The notes under the pieces are model-generated. The model worked only from the letters and a program-made list of their open reading frames with translations. It had not been told where the DNA came from and did no database searches. Source: Chitinispirillaceae bacterium (lineage in GTDB: Bacteria > Fibrobacterota > Chitinivibrionia > Chitinivibrionales > Chitinispirillaceae). Taken from it: a stretch of DNA of 36,992 bases. The stretch spans positions 1 to 36,992 of the forward strand of contig JAFGIN010000192.1 of the NCBI GenBank assembly GCA_016929595.1, read 5' to 3'. The position numbers and the translations under genes were made by a program. Position 1 is the first letter of the stretch; each line of letters begins with the position of its first letter. Shown one piece after another: positions 17,229 to 26,134 of this stretch.

Positions 17229-18455
17229 TTAATCAGGTATATACATATCAGAACAGATGCCGTTACCCTTTACCCTCACAAAGAGCGGAACTGATGCTTG
17301 AGGTAACATACATCTTTTTCCCGCTTTCAACGTGCTGTATGGAAGCACTATTTTGCCATTCAGGGTTAAAACGCAATAACTGAGTAATCTTGAAGATGGG
17401 TTCACTAATGTCCATCCATTTTTCCCCACAGCAATAAAAGGATTACTTTTATCAGAATCAGTAGCCAGTTTTTCCAGTGTCCCCGTAGTACCAAGTGTTA
17501 ATGTATTGCCTGCGGATGGTTTTACTTTAGATTCAACTTCTGATGCACTCATTTTCAAAGATAACGTATATGGCGGAGTAAATACTGTGCCCTGATTAGT
17601 ATTGATATTGGTTGCAGAACCGAGATTACCAACTGATTTGAATGCGGGTTTTGGTGAGCCATTAAAAATTTCAATTGCTTTACCGCTGTTATTGAATAGA
17701 TTATTTTCGATCAGCATCTGTATTTCAACCCCGGGACCACAGGCATAGGAGGCATTTTTCGATGTGTACAAATTATTGACAACATGTACTTTACCCGACC
17801 GTCCACGCGGCTGCCGCTGATCAACCCGATCTGCCCACCAGCAATACGCATAAGTTATATTCAGTTTCCCTTTATCACCTGCAACATTATCCGCGCTACT
17901 GATAAGATTTGAAAAACGATGTTCTTTTGCATAACTGTACCAGAATTTACACCAGCTGACGGTTACAAAGTCAGCACCTTTGGTAATATCACAGTTACCA
18001 TCCTGTCCGTCAGAAATATCCAGATGATCCAGCCAGACATGATGAGCGTTATTCAGTATACCTACAGCATCAGCCCCACCCTTGCACTCTTCGTAGGAAC
18101 TGCACTTCTCGCCCTGAACTGCAAAATTTCGTAGAATCACATTACTGACATTAGAAATGCTGACGCGACCCTTAATTGTTACTCCTGGTTCTTTACCAAC
18201 AATTGTCTTGTTTGATCCAACCGACAGTGCTCCCGAATAGGTACCTTTTGAAATGATTATTATTTTTTTCCCTGATGATTTCGCTTCAGACTGCAACTGT
18301 GACATACCACTCACTGTGACAGTTGTCCCCCCTGCCCCGCCACTGGTTCCACCCGATTGCGAAGCCCACCCTTCAGGCTTGTCTGTTACAGTAAAACTGA
18401 ATGCAGTTGAAAAGGATATCAGTGCATATCCCAACAGAACTAAAAATCGTTTCAA
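17229..18455 (-). CDS. Secreted pectate lyase, polysaccharide lyase family 1
   Basis: A 408-aa enzyme that should cleave polygalacturonate by calcium-dependent beta-elimination outside the cytoplasm. The signal peptide is residues 1-20 (ends TAFS). The right-handed beta-helix motifs are in order: NKTIVGKEPGVTIKGRVSIS, NVILRNFAVQG, the calcium-binding VWLDHLDISDGQDGNCDITK and ADFVTVSWCKFW, and the catalytic-arginine strand QRQPRGRSGKVHVVNNLY. The last about 65 residues (LNGKIVLPYSTLKAG ... VPLFVRVKGNGICSDMYIPD) resemble the sorting-like C-terminal beta domains of Fibrobacter and type IX cargo. The start is TTG, six bases after GGGAGG. A two-codon ATG-ATT-TGA lies out of frame between them and could affect initiation. 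No pectin uptake genes lie next to it. Confidence 0.9.
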   Translation of the reverse strand: MKRFLVLLGYALISFSTAFSFTVTDKPEGWASQSGGTSGGAGGTTVTVSGMSQLQSEAKSSGKKIIIISKGTYSGALSVGSNKTIVGKEPGVTIKGRVSISNVSNVILRNFAVQGEKCSSYEECKGGADAVGILNNAHHVWLDHLDISDGQDGNCDITKGADFVTVSWCKFWYSYAKEHRFSNLISSADNVAGDKGKLNITYAYCWWADRVDQRQPRGRSGKVHVVNNLYTSKNASYACGPGVEIQMLIENNLFNNSGKAIEIFNGSPKPAFKSVGNLGSATNINTNQGTVFTPPYTLSLKMSASEVESKVKPSAGNTLTLGTTGTLEKLATDSDKSNPFIAVGKNGWTLVNPSSRLLSYCVLTLNGKIVLPYSTLKAGKRCMLPQASVPLFVRVKGNGICSDMYIPD

Positions 18456-18616
18456 ATCATACCTCCCGGAACTATTTTAACCAGATCAATAGAAAAAACA
18501 CCCGATTAAACAGGTTGTACATTATGTATTTTAAATTTAGAATATTATGATCCGGCCTGTCGGAATTATCTTGAATGCAAAAAAAGTTCTGTACCTGATT
18601 GAGTACATTAGTACAT

Positions 18617-19876
18617 ATGCAAAAACGTAATCTTATTATTGCCAGCCATCCGGAATTGTCCCGTATCAGCACAAATTCGACATTAACTATAGATGTGTTG
18701 TTATTCATTCTGGTACTGTTTGCATCACAGTTGTCAGCTCTGGATTTCTCCATCGCAACATCCTACGACAGGTATTTTCACGACAAACTATTCTACCACC
18801 CTTCCGGTAGTAAGCCGATCATGGCAGATTGCGATACTGCTTTTCCGCAATTACCTCTTGAACTCCATGTCGTTTTCACAACATATTCCCGCACTATTCC
18901 CGGCAATACCAATCTTACATTTTCTTACAGGATTCTTAAACCTGATGGTGGAGTACTCTTCGATACAACGGGTATTCAAGCATTTTCAGGTATTACTGAT
19001 GCAAAAAAGGGAATACTGACAAGTCGTGTAACTCCCCATATCGGCTTTTCAAAAAACGAAAAGCCAGGTCTTTACAAATTAATTGTCACAGCTCACGACG
19101 GGGTAAATATGACTACCGCAACCCGTCAAAAAACACTTTTTCTTTCATTGAGTTCTTCAAATGCTTTACCATTTGATGTCATCTCATTTAACGTCTGGGT
19201 ACACAGCTACTGTAATAATCCCGATCCATTACGAGCGATTGAAGCATTCTCTTATTTTATAGAAAGTAATACAAGTAATGATGATGCGATATTCTGGCCG
19301 GTATTCTACTTCTTCCAATGCCTCTTTCGCGACAATCCCCGGCTTCAGAATCAACTCATTGCTTCCTTCAGTACAAATACTGTTCGGTTAAGAGAGTATA
19401 CAGTCTTTCTGCTGAGATCGATCAATTACCAAAAAAATAGTAACAGCAGCATAATACCAGATTCATTATGGAAAAAATTTGATAAGGCTGCTGAAAATGG
19501 TTTTTCAGAACCGTTTTCCCTTGCATGCATGAGTGCTTCACCACAGGTAATAGAATCCGCATTTTATTATTATGGTAAGTATCTGATGATTAAATTTCTT
19601 GTCGAATGCCTTGGGCTTTCTACCCCTTCGGGATACAAAACATTTCGCACTCACGCTCACCGCTACGGAAAATCCTGTGTTCAGTTTATCGACCGGGAAA
19701 GTGCAGACAAAATGAGCGATAACGCAAAAAAAATAATTGGGAAAGCTTATTCAAGCCATTCCCTTATCAAGACCTATTGCGATTTTGCATTTGAGTTTGA
19801 CGATGTTGACGCGGAGAGTAAAAATATACTTGGTGAAATAACTGGTCAATCCAGCACGAAAAAATCTACACACTGA
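18617..19876 (+). CDS. Secreted protein of unknown function
   Basis: A protein of about 419 aa with an internal-looking signal segment (LTIDVLLFILVLFASQLSAL) after about 24 polar residues. The first half, after cleavage, is beta-rich and sandwich-like (LELHVVFTTYS ... NLTFSYRILKPDGGVLFDTT ... KPGLYKLIVTAHDGVN). The second half (from about residue 200) is helical. I recognise no family. The TTG at 18599 would add six residues but lies inside a GAGTACATTA motif that recurs upstream of a TIGR02147 gene, so I prefer the ATG at 18617, although no clear ribosome site is seen for either. It is divergent from the pectate lyase gene; the 143-bp gap must hold both promoters. Confidence 0.6.
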   Translation: MQKRNLIIASHPELSRISTNSTLTIDVLLFILVLFASQLSALDFSIATSYDRYFHDKLFYHPSGSKPIMADCDTAFPQLPLELHVVFTTYSRTIPGNTNLTFSYRILKPDGGVLFDTTGIQAFSGITDAKKGILTSRVTPHIGFSKNEKPGLYKLIVTAHDGVNMTTATRQKTLFLSLSSSNALPFDVISFNVWVHSYCNNPDPLRAIEAFSYFIESNTSNDDAIFWPVFYFFQCLFRDNPRLQNQLIASFSTNTVRLREYTVFLLRSINYQKNSNSSIIPDSLWKKFDKAAENGFSEPFSLACMSASPQVIESAFYYYGKYLMIKFLVECLGLSTPSGYKTFRTHAHRYGKSCVQFIDRESADKMSDNAKKIIGKAYSSHSLIKTYCDFAFEFDDVDAESKNILGEITGQSSTKKSTH

Positions 19877-20175
19877 CTGTTAATGGTGAATTGTTCAGCA
19901 TTAGATTTTTCAACCGACAGTTGTCAAGAATCAGCGGATCATAAGTCAGGACAGTCCTGTCAATAAATTCATTCTTTGTGTAAATATGATTGTTCTTTCC
20001 ACAGGAGAACCATGAACGTTTTTTCTGCAAATTTCGTCAACTCACCCATCCTGAGCATATAGAAAGATAGCCTGTACTAATTTTGTGACAGCCCAAGGAG
20101 GCAGTCAGGGAAGATACAGACAAACACCACGTGGATCCCGATTTCGGCCTTAACAGATCGCTTCCCGGGGGGGTA

Positions 20176-20222
20176 CACATTCGACAGGGACAGTGCACCG
20201 CCCGGAAAAAACCTTTAGCCCC
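20176..20222 (+). repeat. Dispersed repeat family 1, copy at 20.2 kb
   Basis: The bases ACATTCGACA ... CAGTGCACCG ... CCTTTAGCCCC match, with a few substitutions, the reverse complement of 36257-36328. Weaker similarity continues upstream to about 20130 (CACGTGGATCCC, TTCGGCCTT). It lies in the 447-bp gene-free stretch 19877-20323, which otherwise holds only the terminator at 20236-20272. Confidence 0.6.
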
Positions 20223-20235
20223 TTATTATTTTGTA

Positions 20236-20272
20236 TCAAAAAGATAAGGTGCCTTTCCAAAAACAAGACACC
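20236..20272 (-). terminator. Rho-independent terminator for the lectin-like gene
   Basis: On the minus strand GGTGTCTT and AAGGCACC form an 8-bp stem (one G-U pair) with a 9-nt loop, followed by TTATCTTTTT. It lies about 50 nt after the stop of the gene ending at 20324. Confidence 0.6.
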
Positions 20273-20323
20273 CGTAACCCCCATTGTATTTATTACAAGT
20301 ACTTACTTATGGAAACATTGTAT

Positions 20324-21655
20324 TCATGGCACCAGCGCGAAACAGTAAAAACCACCATAACCGCCATCACTACCAATAATTTTATTATTTCGTGATCCCA
20401 TAGCATTCGTTGTGTGTGCCCCGGCCACACAACCATTAGCCTGAAAACCAGTAATCCAGTTTGAAGCACCACCACCCATTCCTCGTGGCCACGAAAAACC
20501 ACACATTGGCCTGTCAGTAGAAGTGACGGAGGTCCAGTCATCACACGTAGATGTACTTGAATTGAGTTTACCCTGTTTATTTGAGCCCGTAACCGTATGA
20601 TGGTTATCAACATAGTCTTTAGTTGGATCGGGACGATGGTTTGGAACACCGTCTTCATTGGGGAGATCGTTTATAATATCTTCATCAGCATTGATGGGAC
20701 GATTACCTGCAGTCAGTTCGCTGAGCTTATCAGCAAGTAGTCTGCCGGTTCTGTCATACCAGGGGCCACTGCCGATTCTATCGATAGCATTTACCTGAGT
20801 TCCCTTCGGACCTTTTTCAACACTAAGAAACGCACGCCACTTCTTTACTTTTGAACCTGGCATACTCATTTCGGCTATACACTCACAAATGCTGTCTGCT
20901 CCAAGAAGCCCTGCACCCTGCCCGGTCTTTCCAAACCTGAAATCACCACCGAATCCGTTCGTACTTCCGGAAAGTTTTTCAAGCGCTTTTTGACTGGTTA
21001 CAAAAAAGCTGAACAGTTTAAGTGTACTGGAATCTAATGTTATGTCCATAGTTCCTTCATAGGAAGAGATCTGTCTGGAGCCCGTCAGATAACCGCTTGA
21101 TGAAGCTTTTATCGTATCGATAACCTCAGATACTTTGGTAAGAACAAATTTTTCTGAAGATGTTCTGGTTGATCCCTGCAGCTTCCGGCTCCTGTTGCCA
21201 AAAGGAAAAAATTGAAACGTAGTTACCTCGTTACCCACGCATACTTTTGCCAGGATCATTGATGATGCAAAGTTACGATTCATAAGATTGAACTGATAAC
21301 TTCCTGCTGATGCTGTACTGTTGAGTTCCCGGCTGATCAGGTTTCCATGCACATCAAAAAGTTCAACTTTAACATTTGAATTACCTGGAAGATTCAACGA
21401 AAGAATTCCATTGTTAAGTTCTACTGATTGAGTAACAGGCTTTTCAGACATACGGGACACGGAAACTGCGGCCTTTTTGAAAGAATACGTACCGCTCGCA
21501 TCTGTCGTATCTATCATATTCTGGTTTGCCAGAACAACAATTGCTCCTGAAACAGCCTTTCCAGAAGAATTTTTGACTTTACCTGTCAAATTGATGGTAA
21601 CTGCTGATGCAGAAAATCCAATGGTTGTTAATAATAAAACTATTATCCTCAGCAT
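20324..21655 (-). CDS. Secreted protein: carboxypeptidase-regulatory-like domain, sorting-like beta domain, C-type-lectin-like C-terminus
   Basis: A 443-aa exported protein. The signal peptide is residues 1-18 (ends SASA). Residues 22-65 are a carboxypeptidase-regulatory-like domain (INLTGKVKNSSGKAVSGAIV, TTDASGTYSFKKAAV). About 76-152 resemble the C-terminal sorting-like beta domain, here placed internally (LSLNLPGNSNVKVELFDVHG). The remainder (about 215-443) starts with SFFVTSQKAL and has GADSICECIAEM, KKWRAFLS, GPWYDRTGRLLADKLSEL and a Cys-rich end (CDDWTS, CGFSWPRG, GCVAGAHT, GGYGGFYCFAL). That is the layout of C-type-lectin/endostatin-like or DUF1554-type proteins. AAGGAG lies 8 nt before the ATG. 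Binding to a polysaccharide or matrix is inference. Confidence 0.8.
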   Translation of the reverse strand: MLRIIVLLLTTIGFSASAVTINLTGKVKNSSGKAVSGAIVVLANQNMIDTTDASGTYSFKKAAVSVSRMSEKPVTQSVELNNGILSLNLPGNSNVKVELFDVHGNLISRELNSTASAGSYQFNLMNRNFASSMILAKVCVGNEVTTFQFFPFGNRSRKLQGSTRTSSEKFVLTKVSEVIDTIKASSSGYLTGSRQISSYEGTMDITLDSSTLKLFSFFVTSQKALEKLSGSTNGFGGDFRFGKTGQGAGLLGADSICECIAEMSMPGSKVKKWRAFLSVEKGPKGTQVNAIDRIGSGPWYDRTGRLLADKLSELTAGNRPINADEDIINDLPNEDGVPNHRPDPTKDYVDNHHTVTGSNKQGKLNSSTSTCDDWTSVTSTDRPMCGFSWPRGMGGGASNWITGFQANGCVAGAHTTNAMGSRNNKIIGSDGGYGGFYCFALVP

Positions 21656-22010
21656 ATTGCATGCTCCTTTTTGGTAGTAGTAACCTTTGATTACCTGTTC
21701 TGTTAAAATATCCCTGTATACTTGAACATACTAAAAGATAGACAATTTTGAGCCATTTTATAACAAATCTTTAACAATTGTATTCTCAATAGAGAACAAA
21801 ATAACAGGAATCTGATGTTCATCCGGAAATTACCCTATTTCATAAACAGAGTTTCGCAAATTGAAGGTTTATGTGATTATATTAAGTACAAATGAGCTGT
21901 TTTTTGATGATTTATCTGGTAAAAATTATCTTTGTAATAGAGGTTATGCATCTATCTGACAAAATAATCCATTTTTCAACGTCTGTTTTTTAAAGTAAGG
22001 AATATTTTTG
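21656..22010. other. 355-bp divergent intergenic region
   Basis: AT-rich region between two divergent genes. Apart from the two ribosome binding sites at its ends I see no repeat, hairpin or convincing promoter. Confidence 0.5.
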
Positions 22011-22778
22011 ATGGCAATCATATCTGAAATACAGGAAAAAAGGTTTTTAACTATTCTCAGGAACTGGTCGATTTCAGCCATTATTTTTTCTTCTATCAGT
22101 ACTGTAGAGGCTGGCGCAAAAATCAGCATGAAATCATTAATTGTTGATGCCGGCACATCGGTTGAAGATGTCAATGAGTTGCTGCCGGCCCGTTTTTCTT
22201 TCAAAAATAATGGTACATCTCCTCTTCAGATACAGCGTATTATCCCCGCTTGCGGATGTACAAAAATTACTGCATACGATTCACTTGTCATGCCTGGCAA
22301 GTCCGGTAGTATCAGTGTAGAAATGAATCTTAAAGATTTTTCAGCAGGTCTGCATTCAAAAGTTATAACAGTATTCTCCAATGCAGACAATGATTCGATC
22401 CTTCGAATCGCTGTGAAGGCCACAGTCCGGTCGATCATCGAAATAGCAGTTCCTTATGTTACAATTAACCGTGCAGATTCAGCCTGGAAAAGTTTCTTCG
22501 TATTTTCCAAAAAAAATGATATCAATATAGAAGGTGTATCATTCAAAAAAGACCCTTACGGCAATTCAAAAAATCCATCAGCCTGGCAGGAAGATGTTCC
22601 GCTCATTGTAAAGTATCGCTGGGTGTCTGTTGACTCAATAAGGAGTGATGGCTACAAGGTATTTCAGCTTACGCTGTTTATGCCTCATATCACAGAATCT
22701 TTGCTGGGATTTTTCAGGATCGAAACCAATCATCCAGAGAAACCTGAGATATACCTGCGAGGAACGATGCTGTTATAG
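22011..22778 (+). CDS. DUF1573 family exported protein
   Basis: A 255-aa protein with a hydrophobic N-terminal segment (WSISAIIFSSISTVEAGA) that fits a signal peptide. Residues about 55-135 match DUF1573: a fold like Ig or ASH/PapD with RFSFKNNGTSPLQIQRIIP, then ACGCT, then PGKSGSISVEMNLKDFSAG and ITVFSNADND. The Cys-Gly-Cys-Thr is the family signature. The C-terminal half is another beta domain ending IETNHPEKPEIYLRGTMLL. The role of DUF1573 is not established. I start at ATG 22011 because AAGGAA ends 8 nt before it; a TTG lies directly upstream. Confidence 0.85.
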   Translation: MAIISEIQEKRFLTILRNWSISAIIFSSISTVEAGAKISMKSLIVDAGTSVEDVNELLPARFSFKNNGTSPLQIQRIIPACGCTKITAYDSLVMPGKSGSISVEMNLKDFSAGLHSKVITVFSNADNDSILRIAVKATVRSIIEIAVPYVTINRADSAWKSFFVFSKKNDINIEGVSFKKDPYGNSKNPSAWQEDVPLIVKYRWVSVDSIRSDGYKVFQLTLFMPHITESLLGFFRIETNHPEKPEIYLRGTMLL

Positions 22779-23122
22779 TATCTTTTCGTAACGGTATCTT
22801 GTATTACTTATCAACCTTGTGCTTTGCGAATTCTGCATGTAAAACACCCCTCAAAGGGGAATCATTACTAATGTAAAACATGTGAATATTTCAATAACAA
22901 TTTGCACTGAAACCAGGTTTTAATAAGGCTACTGATCGATATCGTTATCGTAACACCTGCTGGATATAGAGTAGAAAACTGTAACTGTAACTGTAACTAT
23001 TTCTTTCACCTGAATTGTTTCAAATTTATATTCTTTTAACATGTTTGAATCGTTTGATTCACCTGTTTTTCTGCCTACCTTGCAGATAATGGTTTTAATT
23101 TAAGACTAAGGAGCTTAGTTTC
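22779..23122. other. Intergenic region with short hairpin and 6-bp tandem repeat
   Basis: CCCCT-CAA-AGGGG at 22847-22859 is a compact hairpin 68 nt after the DUF1573 stop but lacks a T-run on plus. At 22977-22998 the unit AACTGT is repeated three times plus four bases. The ndk ribosome site (AAGGAG) is at its end. No gene is seen. Confidence 0.5.
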
Positions 23123-23848
23123 ATGGAAAATGCGCCAAAAACACAAACACTCGTTCTCTTCAAGCCCGATTCTCTTAAAAATTCTCTGGCTGGATTTCTT
23201 ATGTCATCGCTGTCCGAAATAAATACCGGACTTTTATTGGCAGGCATAAAAAGTATCCAGGTATCAAGACTAATGGCTGAAGAGCATTACAGTGAACATA
23301 AAGGTAAAGGATTTTTTCCATCAGTTGTTGAATACCTTATGGGATTAAGCCATTTTGCTGATGAGCCCAAAAAACAGTGGGTTATCGCTCTTGTTTACGA
23401 GGGTGTTGATGCGATCAAAAAAGTGCGTGATGTCGCCGGACCAACAAACCCTATTAACGCAAGGATCCAGAAACCCGGATGCATCCGTTCACTTGGCGCG
23501 CTTATTCCGGTTACCGATTCAACCGGCAAAACTATTGACAATCGTATAGACAATCTCATTCACGCATCATCAAGTGAATCAGACGCGGAAAAAGAGATAA
23601 AACTCTGGTTCAAACCGAATGAAATTCCGACAGCTCTGCGGGGATACCCCACAGTAACCAGTCTGTCATCGTTCTACTATTCCAATGGCAATCTTTTGAC
23701 ATCTTATACCGATGGTGCAGTCTGTCTGCTTGCCGCTGGTGATCTCGCATGGAAAAGCGATCTTGATGCTTTGACAGCAATAGCATCCGGTAAACCATCA
23801 CCAGTTTCCCTTGATGCAATCGCTGCGAAATATATTGCGAATTTATAA
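23123..23848 (+). CDS. ndk: Nucleoside diphosphate kinase, long form
   Basis: Ndk moves the gamma-phosphate between nucleoside tri- and diphosphates through a phospho-histidine, in the cytoplasm. QTLVLFKPDSL (residues 8-18, with the ATP-contacting Lys14) opens the domain. Then come HYSEHKGKGFFPSVVEYLMG, WVIALVYEGVDAIKKVRDVAGPTNP and the active-site region DNLIHASSSESDAEKEI, with the catalytic His at 147. The protein is about 241 aa against 140-150 for the common bacterial form: there is an insertion before the active site (GCIRSLGALIPVTDSTGKTI) and a C-terminal extension of about 75 aa (from about 165) of unknown role. The start follows AAGGAG with normal spacing. Confidence 0.9.
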   Translation: MENAPKTQTLVLFKPDSLKNSLAGFLMSSLSEINTGLLLAGIKSIQVSRLMAEEHYSEHKGKGFFPSVVEYLMGLSHFADEPKKQWVIALVYEGVDAIKKVRDVAGPTNPINARIQKPGCIRSLGALIPVTDSTGKTIDNRIDNLIHASSSESDAEKEIKLWFKPNEIPTALRGYPTVTSLSSFYYSNGNLLTSYTDGAVCLLAAGDLAWKSDLDALTAIASGKPSPVSLDAIAAKYIANL

Positions 23849-23873
23849 CTGTTTTTTTCTCTGTACCAAAATC

Positions 23874-23898
23874 GGTGGCTGAGGTTCTCGAAGCCACC
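23874..23898. other. Stable hairpin between ndk and the flavin oxidase gene
   Basis: GGTGGCT and AGCCACC form 7 bp, with an inner GAG-GTT-CTC helix. No T-run follows on plus, so it is not a classical terminator. It could be a weak terminator on minus or an mRNA-processing or stability element. Confidence 0.4.
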
Positions 23899-23950
23899 AA
23901 ACGGGAGAATGACATTTCACAGAGCTTTTTACATAAGATAAGAATTTATT

Positions 23951-25489
23951 ATGCATACACTATCCGGTGCCGAAAACATTCTCTCCAAAGCGGAAGAATA
24001 CCTTCATGATGAATCAAGGTATAAATTCGGGGTACCATCAGAACTCTATTTTCCGACCTCTATCGATGATGTCCGCACCATCGTAAAAGATGCCTCACGG
24101 ATTAATCGTCCACTCCACTTTATCGGTGCACGCACAGGAACCACCGGAGGTTCCAACTGCAGCAACAACTCCGCTGCTATCTCATTTTCATCCATGAACC
24201 GGATACTTTCCGTTGAACGCGACTCATCAGATGATACTCTTTTCCTGCGCTGTGAACCGGGAGTTACTCTCGATACAATCAACTCAATGCTGGAAAATCC
24301 ACACCTGCATGGAAAAGATATTCCAGGCATACTACTGTTAAACGACAATCTCTTTTTTGCTCCTGATCCAACGGAAAGAAGTGCCCAGCTTGGCGGAATG
24401 GCATCAGTAAATGCTTCAGGTGCGCGTTCTTTTCGCTACGGAGCTTTGCGGAAACATATTACTGGATGCAAACTTGTAACTGACAATGGCGAACTCATTT
24501 CATTCAAACGTGGAAAGAATATAATGGGTTCTGATGGATACGATCTGCATACTGAATCCGGAACCATTATTCATATCCCTGCACTAACCTACAGAATCCC
24601 TGAAGTCAAAAATGCCGCAGGGTATTACTCCTGTCCAGGAATGGATGTACTGGACTGCATTATTGGAAGTGAAGGTACATTTGGCGCAATTGTGGAAATA
24701 TGCATCAAGCTGATAAAGAAGCCATCTATTATGGCAGCTCTGAGTTTTTTCCCGGACCGTCAGAGCGCATTCGGTTTTGTTGATAAGCTCAGAAATCATG
24801 AAGCTACACTATCACTGGAGTATTTTGATCCTGGAGCACTTCAGTTCATAAATAATTGTCGGAATATGTTTCCCGAAAGGATACCGCAATTTCCCGCCGG
24901 AATGACAACTGCAATCCTATGGGAATGGAATGATGATATACTTACTTTTGAGGAGTTCAGCGACACAATTGAAAGTTATCACACAGCCTGCGGATCATCA
25001 CTGGAACTTACCTGGTCTCCTTCGCAGCGTACAGACGAGAACATCCTGAAAACGTTCCGCCACGCGCTTCCTGAAGCTGTCAACGCAAAAGTAGCTCAGA
25101 ATAAGATCAACAACAGCAATCTTCACAAAATTGGAACAGATACTGCAGTCCCGCAACGAGTATTTACCGCATGGTTTTTTGATGTACTGAGCAGGCTGGA
25201 ATCGACCGGTATACCATTTGTCATCTTCGGACACATTGGTGACTGTCACCCGCATATAAATCTTCTTCCCGAAAATGAATCACAACGAATCAGTGCGATG
25301 GCGCTCTACGAAGAGATCATGAAGAAGGCAGCAGATGCAGGCGGTACTATTTCTGCCGAACATGGTATAGGGAAAATCAAAAAGAGGTATCTGCCTCTGA
25401 TGTACACAAGTGAAGCGCTGAGACAGATGAAAGCACTGAAGAGTGCTTTTGACCCCAAGGGTATCTTTAACCCCGGAAATCTGCAATAG
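23951..25489 (+). CDS. GlcD/D-lactate-dehydrogenase-type FAD-linked oxidase
   Basis: A 512-aa flavoprotein that probably oxidises a 2-hydroxy acid such as D-lactate or glycolate; the substrate cannot be read from the sequence. The PCMH-type FAD domain covers about residues 25-235: PTSIDDVRTIVKDA, FIGARTGTTGGS, PDPTERSAQLGGMASVNASG, YGALRKHI, GSEGTFGAIVEI. The C-terminal substrate and flavin-stacking domain has FVIFGHIGDCHPHINLLPEN with metal-ligand-type histidines, GGTISAEHGIGKIKKRYLPL and FDPKGIFNPGNLQ, the standard end of the family. No Fe-S GlcF-like partner or lactate permease is adjacent, so its electron acceptor is unknown. Its last 23 bp overlap the STAS gene tail-to-tail. Confidence 0.92.
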   Translation: MHTLSGAENILSKAEEYLHDESRYKFGVPSELYFPTSIDDVRTIVKDASRINRPLHFIGARTGTTGGSNCSNNSAAISFSSMNRILSVERDSSDDTLFLRCEPGVTLDTINSMLENPHLHGKDIPGILLLNDNLFFAPDPTERSAQLGGMASVNASGARSFRYGALRKHITGCKLVTDNGELISFKRGKNIMGSDGYDLHTESGTIIHIPALTYRIPEVKNAAGYYSCPGMDVLDCIIGSEGTFGAIVEICIKLIKKPSIMAALSFFPDRQSAFGFVDKLRNHEATLSLEYFDPGALQFINNCRNMFPERIPQFPAGMTTAILWEWNDDILTFEEFSDTIESYHTACGSSLELTWSPSQRTDENILKTFRHALPEAVNAKVAQNKINNSNLHKIGTDTAVPQRVFTAWFFDVLSRLESTGIPFVIFGHIGDCHPHINLLPENESQRISAMALYEEIMKKAADAGGTISAEHGIGKIKKRYLPLMYTSEALRQMKALKSAFDPKGIFNPGNLQ

Positions 25490-25838
25490 AGGTCATCTCA
25501 AACTGGCGGACATCAGTCGGAAGATCTTTTTCCGACCCGAAAATGGGAATAAGTGCATCAATTCCCATTGTTTTAAGAAGATCCATAACGTCTGATTCTG
25601 GTTCAATGAGGCACAATTCCCCAGCACGATCACGTAACAATTTATATGTACCGACAAGAATACCTATCGCTCCACTGAAAAGATATGATGCCTTACAGAA
25701 ATTCACCGCTATATATTTCTCATCACGTTCAATGTACCCATCGATGAGCAGTTTCAACTCTTGAAGGTCCTCGATGACTATCTGTTCACTTATTTTCAAG
25801 ATTCTGAAAATGCCTGATGTATAGGTCTCAATTTTCAT
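25467..25838 (-). CDS. STAS-domain protein (anti-anti-sigma-factor-like)
   Basis: A 123-aa single-domain protein. The beta-alpha pattern is that of STAS/SpoIIAA: IFRILKISEQIVIEDLQELK, KYIAVNFCKASYLFSGAIGI, then LVGTYKLLRDRAGELCLIEP and VMDLLKTMGIDALIPIFGSE. Aligning IGILVGTYK with the GLGVILGRYK of SpoIIAA puts Ser55 at the phosphorylated position and replaces the preceding Asp with Phe. I choose the ATG at 25838 because GGAGGG lies upstream; an ATG at 25877 would add 13 residues. No kinase or phosphatase partner is adjacent. Confidence 0.85.
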   Translation of the reverse strand: MKIETYTSGIFRILKISEQIVIEDLQELKLLIDGYIERDEKYIAVNFCKASYLFSGAIGILVGTYKLLRDRAGELCLIEPESDVMDLLKTMGIDALIPIFGSEKDLPTDVRQFEMTSIADFRG

Positions 25839-25877
25839 ACACTCTGACTCCCTCCAATTTTCGCAGAACTGAATCAC

Positions 25878-26024
25878 GATCTTATAATTACGGTACTTTT
25901 TCGATAGTAGTTATCGGGGTCGGTATCGGAATCGATCCTTAATTACTGTGCATTTCGATACCGATTCCGATACCGACTCCGAAATTAAAACAACCTGTGC
26001 ATTGTTTTATGAGACAGTTAATAA
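25878..26024 (+). repeat. Dispersed repeat family 2, copy A (long inverted repeat)
   Basis: About 147 bp that match 33190-33319 in reverse orientation. Shared blocks in order are GATCTTATAATTA, ATCGGGGTCG, GGTATCGGAATCG, GATCCT-AATTACTGTG, TTTCGA, GACTCCGAAAT-AAAAC and TATGAGACAGTT-ATAA. In this copy GTCGGTATCGGAATCG pairs with a perfect 16-base complement about 25 nt later, giving a strong hairpin. It fills the gap between the STAS gene and the 3' end of amgK. Confidence 0.8.
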
Positions 26025-26134
26025 TCACTCACCCATTGAACATTTTCTACAAAAGGTAACAGATAAACCCGAGATAAGGTATTGCACTGTACATTCTGGT
26101 GACAGGTAATACAATTGTACAAGTAATCCAATAA

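Noticed and set aside
17206-17230. ATCATCA/TGATGAT hairpin between the sensor and pectate lyase genes, considered as a terminator
   Set aside because: No T-run follows it on either strand; stem of seven A/T-rich pairs is weak.
20293-20658. A 121-codon minus-strand frame overlapping the lectin-like gene
   Set aside because: It is a second frame of the same strand as the well-supported 443-aa gene and has no domain features.
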